The notes below the pieces were generated by a model that had not been told where the DNA came from, did not search any database, and worked only from the letters and a program-made list of their open reading frames with translations. A stretch of 64,000 nt of DNA from Gemmatimonadota bacterium. Lineage in GTDB: Bacteria; Latescibacterota; UBA2968; GCA-2709665. Below, one piece after another: positions 9,084 through 17,390 of the stretch (within the stretch, counting starts at the first letter, position 1; each line of letters opens with the position of its first letter). The position numbers and the translations under genes are program-made. The stretch is from the NCBI GenBank assembly GCA_028874335.1, contig JAPPJY010000078.1, forward strand, positions 62,001 to 126,000, written 5' to 3'.

Positions 9084-9112
9084 AATATGACTTAAAGATC
9101 ATATATTGTCAA
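9084..9112 (-). promoter_or_regulatory. higBA promoter and operator
   Basis: On the minus strand TTGACA (9107-9112) is followed after exactly 17 bases by CATATT (9084-9089). A perfect 6-bp inverted repeat ATATGA-N8-TCATAT (9085-9104) overlaps the -10 box and spacer, as expected for an autorepressing antitoxin. The higB start codon is at 9075, so the predicted transcript begins at or within a few bases of the ATG and may be leaderless. Confidence 0.6.
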
Positions 9113-9401
9113 GTTAATTGCCAATTTGCTGGGTTATATCTGCAAACGGCAGGCCACATCGCCAGGTCTGTTGATGTTGCACCACAAAGACCGATTGCGC
9201 CAACGCGAAATTATCTTATATTCGCATAAGTTTCCGATAATATGACATCAATTATCGCGATTTTGGATAAATCGACGCCGAAAATTGCCAGTTATAGGCC
9301 TGAATGACTTTAGATCAAGGCTTTCAGTTTCCAGACCATTCAGCAAACAAATGAAAAGATCTGTCGAGTAGGGTTCTACAGTTCAAGGAGGGAGCGTGGT
9401 G
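9113..9401. other. AT-rich divergent intergenic region
   Basis: Conspicuously AT-rich compared with its surroundings, especially 9200-9275. It must hold the promoter of the XRE gene; a TATATT box lies near 9218 but no convincing -35 box was found. No ORF or RNA gene is recognised. Confidence 0.4.
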
Positions 9402-10055
9402 ATGGAAAGACGATGTGAGTCGGTGTCGGATATGGTTCGCGACACCCTGCCGGACGGGACATTCCACGACGAATTGGAGGGGCATCCCGCAGACAATAGC
9501 GTGTCACGAGCCCTGTCCACCCTGCGTTGTTCCCGGAAATTGACGCAGGAGGAATTGGCGAATCAGGCCGGTTGCACACAGAGCAAGATCTCGAGAATCG
9601 AGAACAGCCGCAACGACCGGCTCAAACTGGATGACCTGGCGATGTACGCGCGTGCTTTCAATATGCAGGTTTCGATTGATTTCGCACCGGAGTCGTCTTC
9701 CGCAGACGCCACCGTACGCCTGGCGCGCCAGATCAGGAACGGTCTCAACGACGTGGCTGAAAAGGTACGGCGTGAAGGGGCCGCGGACGAAGGCGCGAAA
9801 GAGACTTACGAAGCATTTCTGTTCGAGATGCTCGATCTGTTCATGGATAACCTGGAGGGGCTTCGTGCGCGCCCGAACGGCTTGCCGAAATCGGGAGAGA
9901 CGACGAGGGCGGGAAACGGCAGGCCGATCGATCCGGAGGGTCGGAGCGAGACATCACGCCATGAGAGACGGAACAACGGCTCTACGGGATTCAGGATATG
10001 CACCCCGATCGACGTCAGCGAAGAGAACGGCAGGACCGGATCCCAACGTGAGTAG
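9402..10055 (+). CDS. XRE-family transcriptional regulator
   Basis: About 217 residues; AAGGAGGGAG (9385-9394) precedes three candidate starts (GTG 9396, GTG 9399, ATG 9402). Residues ~35-90 form a lambda-repressor-like helix-turn-helix (LRCSRKLTQEELANQAGC, TQSKISRIENSRNDRL). A middle segment has DLAMYARAFNMQVSIDF, as in many HigA/phage-type regulators. An acidic helix follows (residues ~130-160, TYEAFLFEMLDLFMDNLEGL) and then a charged, probably disordered tail. The gene is divergent from higBA and separated from it by a 326-base AT-rich gap. It could belong to a second, partner-less toxin-antitoxin-like regulator. Confidence 0.7.
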   Translation: MERRCESVSDMVRDTLPDGTFHDELEGHPADNSVSRALSTLRCSRKLTQEELANQAGCTQSKISRIENSRNDRLKLDDLAMYARAFNMQVSIDFAPESSSADATVRLARQIRNGLNDVAEKVRREGAADEGAKETYEAFLFEMLDLFMDNLEGLRARPNGLPKSGETTRAGNGRPIDPEGRSETSRHERRNNGSTGFRICTPIDVSEENGRTGSQRE

Positions 10056-10082
10056 TGAACGGGACCCGAAGCGCGAAAGGCC

Positions 10083-10107
10083 GGGCGCCCACAAGGGACG
10101 CCCCTAC
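10083..10107. repeat. Single arm of element E
   Basis: Identical over 25 bases to the arm at 6423-6447, with no inverted partner nearby. It lies between the XRE gene and kelch gene 2. Confidence 0.6.
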
Positions 10108-10232
10108 AAGGATTGGGGAAGTGAAGGGTAGGTAAAGGCGCCGCTCGTTTGCATGACGTTCGCTGGGCTGCACTCATGGACAATGCTGAATCCATGCATT
10201 CTATACAACATCTCCGCAAGGTGGCCTAAAAG

Positions 10233-11327
10233 ATGACATCCAGAACCTTTATAACGTTGTTTCTGATCTCGAGCTTCTGGGCCTGCGGAGGCGATTCGGT
10301 CACAACGCCGGAGCAGCCGGCCCTTGAACGGGGTCTCCACGAGGTCGGAATCCTGACCCGGCCTCGTATTCAACATTTCGCGACGTTAATGCAGAATGGC
10401 ACGGTCCTGATCGGGGGCGGATACAAGGAACCGCTCTCAACCCGTCGCATCAGCGCCGAAATATTCGATCCGTTGACCGGGACCTCGTCGCCAACGGGAA
10501 ACATGACGGTCAATCGATCCACGGACAAAGGTATCCTGCTTCCCGACGGTCGCATCCTGATTATGCCCAGATATCATGATTTCCCCGTTGAAATCTACGA
10601 TCCTCACTCCGCTCGATTCGAAGCCCTGGCGAAAATACCCTGGTATCCGCCCATTACCACCGCAAACCTGCTTCAAAGCGGCAGAATATTTGTGACCACT
10701 CAGCAGCACGCGGCTCTCTTCGACCCCGCTGCGGGCGCCTTTATCTCCGTAGTCGCGATGGAGGAAACACGAAAAAACCATACGTCGACGTTGCTAAAGG
10801 ACGGCCACGTGCTGATTGTCGGCGGGAGCACGGGGAATAACGAGTTGACCGGACGGAATCTGATCTACCATCCCTCGTCAAATGGTTTTACGGAAGCCGG
10901 TCGTCTGCAGGTTGACCGCTGGGGCCATACGGCCTTGCTTCTCCATGACGGCAGAGTTCTGATCCTGGGCGGCCATACCGGTTCGGAACAGGCAATCCTT
11001 GCCGAGATGTACGACGCCGAAACCGACACGTTCTCGCCGGTCGGAGAGGCCGCGATTTCGCCGCTGGCTGCCCTGCTGCTGCCGTCCGGCAGCGTGTTGC
11101 TCATCCACGTGCCCAACGGCAATATCGTACTTTACAATCCGGATACGCATGAATTATCTCCTACAGTGTACAGCATAGGACCGTGGCGAAGCGGCGCGAC
11201 GGTTACGCTCCTTGAAGACAACCGGGTAATGATTGCCGGCGGCTGGAAGTACAGGGACAACTCGGCGCAAAGTGGGCAGGGTCAAGAGCGGGAGATGTCG
11301 GACCAGATTCTAATATTTAACCCATAG
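10233..11327 (+). CDS. Kelch-repeat lipoprotein 2
   Basis: 364 residues; AAGGTGG eight bases upstream fixes the start. The lipoprotein signal ends in SSFWACGGDSVTT (Cys near residue 18), a context shared by copies 2-7. Seven propeller motifs are visible, among them LMQNGTVLIGGG, LLPDGRILIMPR, LLKDGHVLIVGG, LLHDGRVLILGG and LLEDNRVMIAGG. The constant stalk ALERGLHEVG follows the lipobox. Blades 2, 3 and 6 lack the GG turn and are the most variable between copies. It should be an outer-face or periplasmic beta-propeller with an unknown ligand. The ~590-base gap downstream separates it from copy 3. Confidence 0.85.
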   Translation: MTSRTFITLFLISSFWACGGDSVTTPEQPALERGLHEVGILTRPRIQHFATLMQNGTVLIGGGYKEPLSTRRISAEIFDPLTGTSSPTGNMTVNRSTDKGILLPDGRILIMPRYHDFPVEIYDPHSARFEALAKIPWYPPITTANLLQSGRIFVTTQQHAALFDPAAGAFISVVAMEETRKNHTSTLLKDGHVLIVGGSTGNNELTGRNLIYHPSSNGFTEAGRLQVDRWGHTALLLHDGRVLILGGHTGSEQAILAEMYDAETDTFSPVGEAAISPLAALLLPSGSVLLIHVPNGNIVLYNPDTHELSPTVYSIGPWRSGATVTLLEDNRVMIAGGWKYRDNSAQSGQGQEREMSDQILIFNP

Positions 11328-11915
11328 GGGACAAAGGTTCCGACACTGTCATATTCAGGAAGCCGGTTTGAGGGTGGGGCGGACATTCCTGTCTGCCCGC
11401 TTCGCTATCCATCGCAGTTAGCCGGGAGGCTCGGTAGAGGGCTCCGGTAACTATCGCCCGATGTGCGAACGACAATTGTTGCCTGCGCCCCGAGCCGCTC
11501 CCTGAGCTTGTCGAAGGGTCGGCGACGGGTTAGCGAAGCGCGGGCATTTCGACATTTCGACACGCTCAATGCAGGCATGCTCAATGACCACGCGTTATTT
11601 TGTTCATTGGATATCATTAGGCCGGTGACAGGAGACCGATGACCTGCCCTGCTTGTACTGCTTGCACTGGGCTTGCCGAAGTGGCTTGTCGAAGCAAGCC
11701 TGCCTGCATTGAGCTCGGTCCCTGAGCCGTCGTCCTGCTTGTGCTGAGCCTGTCGAAGCAAGCCTGTCGAAGGGTCCGCTGGCCGACGAAGGATCTACTG
11801 CAGCATGGGAACGGGCTTGAGCGTCTGACGCTCGGTTCGAACTGAAATGCAGCACAGCCGATTCCCTTCTCGTGTAGTGGGGGATGTCAGTTCACTCGCA
11901 GTCGTGGAGGCAAAC
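11328..11915. other. Repeat-rich spacer before kelch gene 3
   Basis: Contains the box AGGAAGCCGGTTTGAGGG...CTGTCTGCCCGC (11357-11400; also 14712-14755 and 16110-16150). It also has several TGAGCTTGTCGAAGG-type palindromic units (11500-11520, 11745-11775). From 11793 it carries a leader (GGGCTTGAGCGTCTGACGCT, then CAGCACAGCCGATTCCC) that recurs before kelch gene 5. I see no gene. Confidence 0.55.
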
Positions 11916-13040
11916 ATGATGAATGCTAGATTCTATTTTGCACTGTTGATCGCCTCAAGCTTCTGGGCTTGCGGGAGCGACTCGGTGACGGCACCGGAGC
12001 CGCCGGCCCATGAAAGGGGTCTCCACGAGGTTGGCGCGATGACCCGGCCGCGCTTTGAGCACGCAGCGACGTTATTACAAAGTGGAAAGGTCCTGATCGC
12101 CGGGGGCAACGCGGAAATGCCTCCTTCTGAACCTGGAGTACCTTTCAGGCCCAGCGGTCTTGTCAGCGCGGAGGTTTTCGATCCTGAAACCGGGGTCTCA
12201 ACACCAACGGGAGACCTGACCGCAAGTCGATGGGACGACCACGGCATATTGCTTCCCGAAGGACGGGTCCTGATGATATCCAATTTTCATAGACTCCCCA
12301 TTGAGATGTACGACCCCCACTCCGGTAGATTCGTCGCCGCGGCAAACGCGCCGTGGTCAAATGGAACGAGTACTGCCACCCTGTTGCCCAACGGAGAGGT
12401 CCTTTTAATTGGAGGTTCATCCGCGGGTCGCGCACGTGTCCTCGATCCCGCTTCAGGCACACTTTCCGACACATTCGCGATGGACCATCCCGGATATGGC
12501 CATACGGCCACTTTGCTGAAGGACGGCCGCGTGCTGATCGTTGGAGGAGCCCGCAGGGGAGTCGAGTTGACGGGACGGAATCTGATCTACGATCCCTCAT
12601 CCGAAGCCTTTTCAAGAGCAGGCGACCTGCAGTTCGACCGCGCACACCACAAGGCGGTGCTCCTTCAGGACGGCAGGGTGCTGATCGTCGGCGGCCACGT
12701 CGGAGACGGGCCTCGCGTACAGACGGCCGAGATCTACGATCCCGAAACAGACACCTTCTCGCCCGCCGGAACTTCCGCAATGCATCCGTTGGCCGCCCTG
12801 CTGCTGCCGTCCGGCAGGGTATTTTTCATTCATTCAGACAACGGTAATATCTCCCTTTATAATCCGGATACTCAAGTATTTTCGCCGCCTACAGGGTATA
12901 GTCTAGGTCCGTGGCGAAACGGGGCGACGGTAACGCTCCTCGATGACGGCCGCGTGCTTATCGCCGGCGGATTGAAGACGGCGGATGACAGTCACAGTTG
13001 GGAGTCCATTTCGGACCAGATTCTTATTTTCACGCCCTGA
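11916..13040 (+). CDS. Kelch-repeat lipoprotein 3
   Basis: 374 residues from the first of two adjacent ATGs (11916 and 11919), preceded by GGAGG (11906-11910). The lipobox is SSFWACGSDSVT. The seven motifs include LLQSGKVLIAGG, LLPEGRVLMISN, LLPNGEVLLIGG, LLKDGRVLIVGG, LLQDGRVLIVGG, LLPSGRVFFIHS and LLDDGRVLIAGG. Its last two blades (HSDNGNISLYNP, VFSPPTGYS) are almost the same as in copy 5. Its leader is nearly the same as that of copy 4, which suggests exchange between copies. The acidic, Ser-rich end before IFTP is shared with copies 4 and 5. Confidence 0.85.
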   Translation: MMNARFYFALLIASSFWACGSDSVTAPEPPAHERGLHEVGAMTRPRFEHAATLLQSGKVLIAGGNAEMPPSEPGVPFRPSGLVSAEVFDPETGVSTPTGDLTASRWDDHGILLPEGRVLMISNFHRLPIEMYDPHSGRFVAAANAPWSNGTSTATLLPNGEVLLIGGSSAGRARVLDPASGTLSDTFAMDHPGYGHTATLLKDGRVLIVGGARRGVELTGRNLIYDPSSEAFSRAGDLQFDRAHHKAVLLQDGRVLIVGGHVGDGPRVQTAEIYDPETDTFSPAGTSAMHPLAALLLPSGRVFFIHSDNGNISLYNPDTQVFSPPTGYSLGPWRNGATVTLLDDGRVLIAGGLKTADDSHSWESISDQILIFTP

Positions 13041-13371
13041 GAGTTACCGCGTACCGGATCTGTCACGCCGAGGAAGCCACCAGGCAGGCGATGGGTCCGC
13101 GCACACGTTCGTCTACAATGGCCACACGCTACACGTATAATCGAGAAGACGGGAGATTCTTCGCTGCGCTCAGATTGACATGTGCTGTAATAACCCATTG
13201 GCGAAATGAATCGGTCAGATCTTCGCTCCGCTCAGAATGACAGGCTGTCCGATCGTCAAACACGATGCTTCCCGCTGTCATCCAGAGGACTTGCCCTGAG
13301 CTTGTCGAAGGGGCAGGCGACGGCTGATGCGGTGGGGGGATGTCAGTTCACTCGCAGTCGTGGAGGCAAAC
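13041..13371. other. Duplicated spacer between kelch genes 3 and 4
   Basis: The first ~165 bases match the spacer after kelch gene 4 (14512-14680), sharing CGATGGGTCCGCGCACA-like and GGGAGATTCTTCGCTGCGC segments. The last ~45 bases (GGATGTCAGTTCACTCGC and on) match the leader of kelch gene 3. No gene is recognised. Confidence 0.55.
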
Positions 13372-14511
13372 ATGATGAATGCCAGATTCTATTTTGCACT
13401 GTTGATCGTCTCGAGTCTCTGGGCCTGTGGCGGCGATTCGGTTACGACGCCGGAGCAGCCGGCCCTTGAACGGGGTCTTCACGAGGTCGGAAACCTGACC
13501 CGACCCCGGTATTGGCATGCCGCGACTTTGTTGCAGAACGGCAAGGTCCTGATCGCGGGCGGCCTCGAAGAACTGCCTGTCGTACTCGAGGGGCCGCCTC
13601 CCCCGAATACCGCCATTCCCCAGCCGAAGCGTCTCATCAGCGCTGAAATATTCGACCCTGAAACCGGGATCTCAACGCCAACGGGAGACCTGGCCGCAAG
13701 TCGCAGCGAGGACCACGGCATATTGCTTCCCGACGGCCGGGTCCTGATCATACCCGGAAATCCCAATCTCCCCATTGAGAGGTACGATGCTCATTCCGGC
13801 AGATTCAACCCTGTGGCAGTTTTGCCTGGGAGAATCGGGATTCTGACTGCCACTTTGCTTCTCGACGGAAAGGTCTTCTTGACCAGCACGTTATACGCGG
13901 GTGTGTTCGACCCAACTACAGGCCCATTCTCCCCCTTGCTCAGGATGGATCCTTCCCGAATCGGCCATACGGCCACTTTGTTGAAGGACGGCAGGGTGTT
14001 GATCGTTGGAGGACAGAATGTTGGACGGGACGCAGGGTTGCTGGGACGGAATCTGATCTATGATCCCTCGACCGAAGCCCTTTCGGAAGCAGGCAACTTG
14101 CAGTTCGACCGCAGGAATCATAAGGCGGTGCTACTGGATGACGGTAGGGTCCTGATTATAGGCGGCGGCGGCGCCGGCAGAGGGCCATTCGTGCAGACGG
14201 CGGAGATCTACGACCCGGAAGCCAATACCTTTTCACCGGCCGGCGTCTCAACGATCGATCCCAGTGCCGCCCTGCTGCTGCCGTCCGGCGACGTGTTTCT
14301 CATCCGCTCGTATAACGGCGATATCGTACTGTATGATCCCGCCACGCACACATTTTCCAATACAGGATACAGCATCAGTCCGCGCAGGTCTTTCGCTACG
14401 GCCACGCTCCTTGAAGACGGCCGCGTGATGGTCGCCGGCGGAATCAAGTGGAGGGATGACAATCACGATTGGGAGTCGATTACGGATCAGATTTTCATTT
14501 TCACACCCTGA
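13372..14511 (+). CDS. Kelch-repeat lipoprotein 4
   Basis: 379 residues; start and ribosome-binding site are the same as in copy 3. The lipobox is SSLWACGGDSVTT. Seven motifs are present, e.g. LLQNGKVLIAGG, LLPDGRVLIIPG, LLLDGKVFLTST, LLKDGRVLIVGG, LLDDGRVLIIGG, LLPSGDVFLIRS and LLEDGRVMVAGG. The insertion in the first blade linker (PPPPNTAIPQP, near residue 75) is shared only with copy 6. The blade-6 segment (IRSYNGDIVLY) is shared with copies 6 and 7. The first half therefore groups with copy 6 while its upstream DNA groups with copy 3. Predicted surface or periplasmic propeller, ligand unknown. Confidence 0.85.
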   Translation: MMNARFYFALLIVSSLWACGGDSVTTPEQPALERGLHEVGNLTRPRYWHAATLLQNGKVLIAGGLEELPVVLEGPPPPNTAIPQPKRLISAEIFDPETGISTPTGDLAASRSEDHGILLPDGRVLIIPGNPNLPIERYDAHSGRFNPVAVLPGRIGILTATLLLDGKVFLTSTLYAGVFDPTTGPFSPLLRMDPSRIGHTATLLKDGRVLIVGGQNVGRDAGLLGRNLIYDPSTEALSEAGNLQFDRRNHKAVLLDDGRVLIIGGGGAGRGPFVQTAEIYDPEANTFSPAGVSTIDPSAALLLPSGDVFLIRSYNGDIVLYDPATHTFSNTGYSISPRRSFATATLLEDGRVMVAGGIKWRDDNHDWESITDQIFIFTP

Positions 14512-14964
14512 AAGTAACCGCGCCCCGATCTGTCATTCTGAGGAAACCACCATGCACGAGATGGGTCCGCGCACAGGTTCGTCTACAAAGACCATATGCT
14601 ACACGTACAATGGCGAAGACGGGAGATTCTTCGCTGCGCTCAGAATGACATGTGCTGTAATAACCATCGGCGAAATGTGTCGGTGATACGTCGGCGTAAA
14701 CCGTCATGCAGAGGAAGCCGGTTTGAGGGTGGGGCGGACATTCCTGTCTGCCCGCATTGCTCAGAATGACAGGCTGGCCGAGAGTCAAACACGGTGCTTC
14801 CCGCTGTCATCCAGAGGACGCTCCGCAGGCCGACGAAGGATCTACTGCCGCATGGGAAAGGGCTAGAGCGTCTGACACTCGGTTCGAACTGAAATGCAGC
14901 ACAGCCGATTCCCTTCTCGTGTTGTGGGAGGATGTCAGTTCATCTCCAACTGAGGGAAAAGTAG
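14512..14964. other. Repeat-rich spacer before kelch gene 5
   Basis: Contains the duplicated downstream flank (14512-14680), the AGGAAGCCGGTTTGAGGG box (14712-14755) and the leader with CAGCACAGCCGATTCCC (14839-14940), all shared with other array spacers. No gene is recognised. Confidence 0.55.
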
Positions 14965-16077
14965 ATGACCACCAGAATCTGGTTTGCGCCGTTAATCGTC
15001 CTGGCTTTCTGGGCATGTGGGAGCGACTCGGTAACGACGCCGGAACAGCCGACTTATGAGAGGGGACTCCGCGAGGTCGGTACGATGGGCCAGCCGCGCT
15101 TTAGGCACGGCGCAACGCTACTACAAAGTGGCAAAGTCCTGATTTCCGGGGGTAACGCGGCGCTTCCTCCTGCCGGAGGCGGTGTTTTGGAGTTCGATGG
15201 TATCGTCAGCGCGGAGATTTTCGATCCAGAAACCGGGACCTTAACTCCAACGGGAGACCTGACCGCCAGTCGCGAAGAAGAACACGGTGTATTGCTTCCC
15301 GACGGCCGGGTCCTGATCATAACCCGGATTGGTACTTTCTCAATTGAGATGTACGATCCACACTCCGGCAGATTCGACGATGTGGCTGCCTTGCCCTGGA
15401 GAGTAGGGACTGAGACTGCCACCCTGTTGCCCAACGGAGATGTCTTTTTAACCAGCTTCATACGTGCGGGTGTCTTCGACCCCACCAAAGGAACGTTTTC
15501 CGCCACATTCAGGATGTATCCTACCCGGTGGGGCCACACGGCGACTTTGTTGAAGGATGGCAGGGTGCTGATCGTTGGAGGACAGATTTTCGGAGGGGAA
15601 TGGTTGCTGGGACAGAATCTTATCTACGATCCCTCGACCGAAGCCTTTTCGGAAGCAGGCAACCTGCAGTTCGACCGCGTACACCATAAAGCGGTGCTCC
15701 TTCAGGACGGCAGGGTACTGATCGCAGGCGGCTCCACCGATCCTTGGGCTCCCGTACAGACGGCCGAGATTTACGACCCGGAAACCAATACTTTCTCAGC
15801 CGCCGGGACTTCCGCAATGAATCCAATGGCTGCCCATCTATTGCCGTCCGGCAAGGTATTCTTTATTCACTCAGACAACGGCAATATCTCATTATATAAT
15901 CCGGATACCCGAGTATTTTCGCCGCCTACAGGGTACAGTATAGGTCCGTGGCGATACGGAGCGACTGTAACGCCTCTCGAAGACGGCCGCGTCGTTATCG
16001 CCGGCGGATTGAAGTGGAGTGATGACAGTCATTCTCATGAGTCGATTTCGGATAAGATTTTCATTTTCACGCCCTGA
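14965..16077 (+). CDS. Kelch-repeat lipoprotein 5
   Basis: 370 residues; GAGGG (14952-14956) precedes the single ATG. The lipobox is VLAFWACGSDSVTT. The stalk differs slightly (TYERGLREVG instead of ALERGLHEVG). The seven motifs include LLQSGKVLISGG, LLPDGRVLIITR, LLPNGDVFLTSF, LLKDGRVLIVGG, LLQDGRVLIAGG, LLPSGKVFFIHS and PLEDGRVVIAGG. The C-terminal ~120 residues follow copy 3 very closely, whereas blade 3 (FIRAGVFDP) follows copies 4 and 6. This is one of the clearest mosaics in the array. Confidence 0.85.
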   Translation: MTTRIWFAPLIVLAFWACGSDSVTTPEQPTYERGLREVGTMGQPRFRHGATLLQSGKVLISGGNAALPPAGGGVLEFDGIVSAEIFDPETGTLTPTGDLTASREEEHGVLLPDGRVLIITRIGTFSIEMYDPHSGRFDDVAALPWRVGTETATLLPNGDVFLTSFIRAGVFDPTKGTFSATFRMYPTRWGHTATLLKDGRVLIVGGQIFGGEWLLGQNLIYDPSTEAFSEAGNLQFDRVHHKAVLLQDGRVLIAGGSTDPWAPVQTAEIYDPETNTFSAAGTSAMNPMAAHLLPSGKVFFIHSDNGNISLYNPDTRVFSPPTGYSIGPWRYGATVTPLEDGRVVIAGGLKWSDDSHSHESISDKIFIFTP

Positions 16078-16210
16078 GTGTATCCGCGCACCCGATCTCT
16101 CCTGCTGAAGAATCCGGGTGTGAGGGTGGGGCGGACATTCCTGTCTGCCGCTGAGCAAGCTCTGTCGCGTAGGTGTCGTACTCACAGATTCTTAAGGTGA
16201 GGGGGAGAAT

Positions 16211-17347
16211 ATGACTGCCAGAATATTGTTTGCGTTGTTCGTCGTCACGAGCGTATGGGCTTGTGGTAGCGATTCGGTCACCACGTCGGCGCCGCCGGCC
16301 CTTGAGAGGGGTCTCCACGAGGTTGGCAATCTGAGCAAGCCCCGGTATTGGCATGCCGCGACATTATTGCAGGATGGGAAGGTCCTGATCGCTGGCGGCT
16401 ACGCGGAATTGCTTCCCGTGCTCGATGCGCCACCTCCCCCGAATACCGCCATTCCCCAGCCGGAGCGTCATATCAGCGCAGAGTTGTTCGATCCTGTGAC
16501 CGGGACCACTACCCCTACGGGAGACATGACCGTGAGTCGCAGCAGGGACCACGGAATAATGCTTGCCGACGGTCGAGTCATAATCATCCCCGGACTTGCC
16601 CGTCTTCCCATCGAGATGTACGATCCTGAGTCGGGCAGATTCGACTTTGTGGCAAACGTGCCTGGGGATGTGGGGATCCGGACTGCCACGCTACTGCCCA
16701 ACGGAGAGGTGTTTTTGACCAGCACGGTACACGCGGGTGTGTTTGACCCGGATACAGGAACATTTCCCGCCGTTTTCGCTATGGATCAGCCGCGATTCGG
16801 TCATACGGCGACTTTATTGAAGGACGGCCGCGTGCTGATCGTTGGAGGGAAGACAGTGGCAAGGGACGCCGGGCTGGTCGGCAGAAACCTGATTTACGAT
16901 CCCTCCTCCGAAGCTTTTTCAGAAGCAGGCGATCTGCAGTTCGACCGACTGAATCACAAAGCGGTGCTTCTTCAGGACGGCGGAGTCCTGATCATGGGCG
17001 GTAGCGATGCCGATTTTCGGAAGTCCGTACAGACCGCGGAGATGTACGATCCTGAAACCAACACGTTTTCACCAGTCGGCGTTTCGACAATTGAACCGCT
17101 GGCCGCGTGGTTGCTGCCTTCCGGCAGAGTGATGTTCATACGCTCGATTAACGGCGATATCGTACTATACAATCCCGCAACACATGAATTCTCTCGCACG
17201 GGACACAGCATAGGGTGGCGGTCGTCGCCTACGGTAACGCTGCTTGCAGACGGCCGCGTGATGATTGCCGGTGGTTCGAAGGATACCGGCAGTGGACACA
17301 CGTTCGAGGAGGAGATAACGGATCAGATCCTGATCTTCACGCCTTAG
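16211..17347 (+). CDS. Kelch-repeat lipoprotein 6
   Basis: 378 residues; GGGGGAG lies directly upstream of the ATG. The lipobox context FVVTSVWACGSDSVTT and stalk SAPPALERGLHEVGNL are almost the same as in copy 7, the next gene. The seven motifs include LLQDGKVLIAGG, MLADGRVIIIPG, LLPNGEVFLTST, LLKDGRVLIVGG, LLQDGGVLIMGG, LLPSGRVMFIRS and LLADGRVMIAGG. The PPPPNTAIPQP linker links it to copy 4. Its end (HTFEEEITDQILIFTP) matches copy 7. Only 43 bases separate it from copy 7, so the two are probably cotranscribed and the youngest duplication. Confidence 0.85.
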   Translation: MTARILFALFVVTSVWACGSDSVTTSAPPALERGLHEVGNLSKPRYWHAATLLQDGKVLIAGGYAELLPVLDAPPPPNTAIPQPERHISAELFDPVTGTTTPTGDMTVSRSRDHGIMLADGRVIIIPGLARLPIEMYDPESGRFDFVANVPGDVGIRTATLLPNGEVFLTSTVHAGVFDPDTGTFPAVFAMDQPRFGHTATLLKDGRVLIVGGKTVARDAGLVGRNLIYDPSSEAFSEAGDLQFDRLNHKAVLLQDGGVLIMGGSDADFRKSVQTAEMYDPETNTFSPVGVSTIEPLAAWLLPSGRVMFIRSINGDIVLYNPATHEFSRTGHSIGWRSSPTVTLLADGRVMIAGGSKDTGSGHTFEEEITDQILIFTP

Positions 17348-17390
17348 AGACGCGCTTAAAGACATCAGGTCTAACCCCGGGGGAAAGAAA

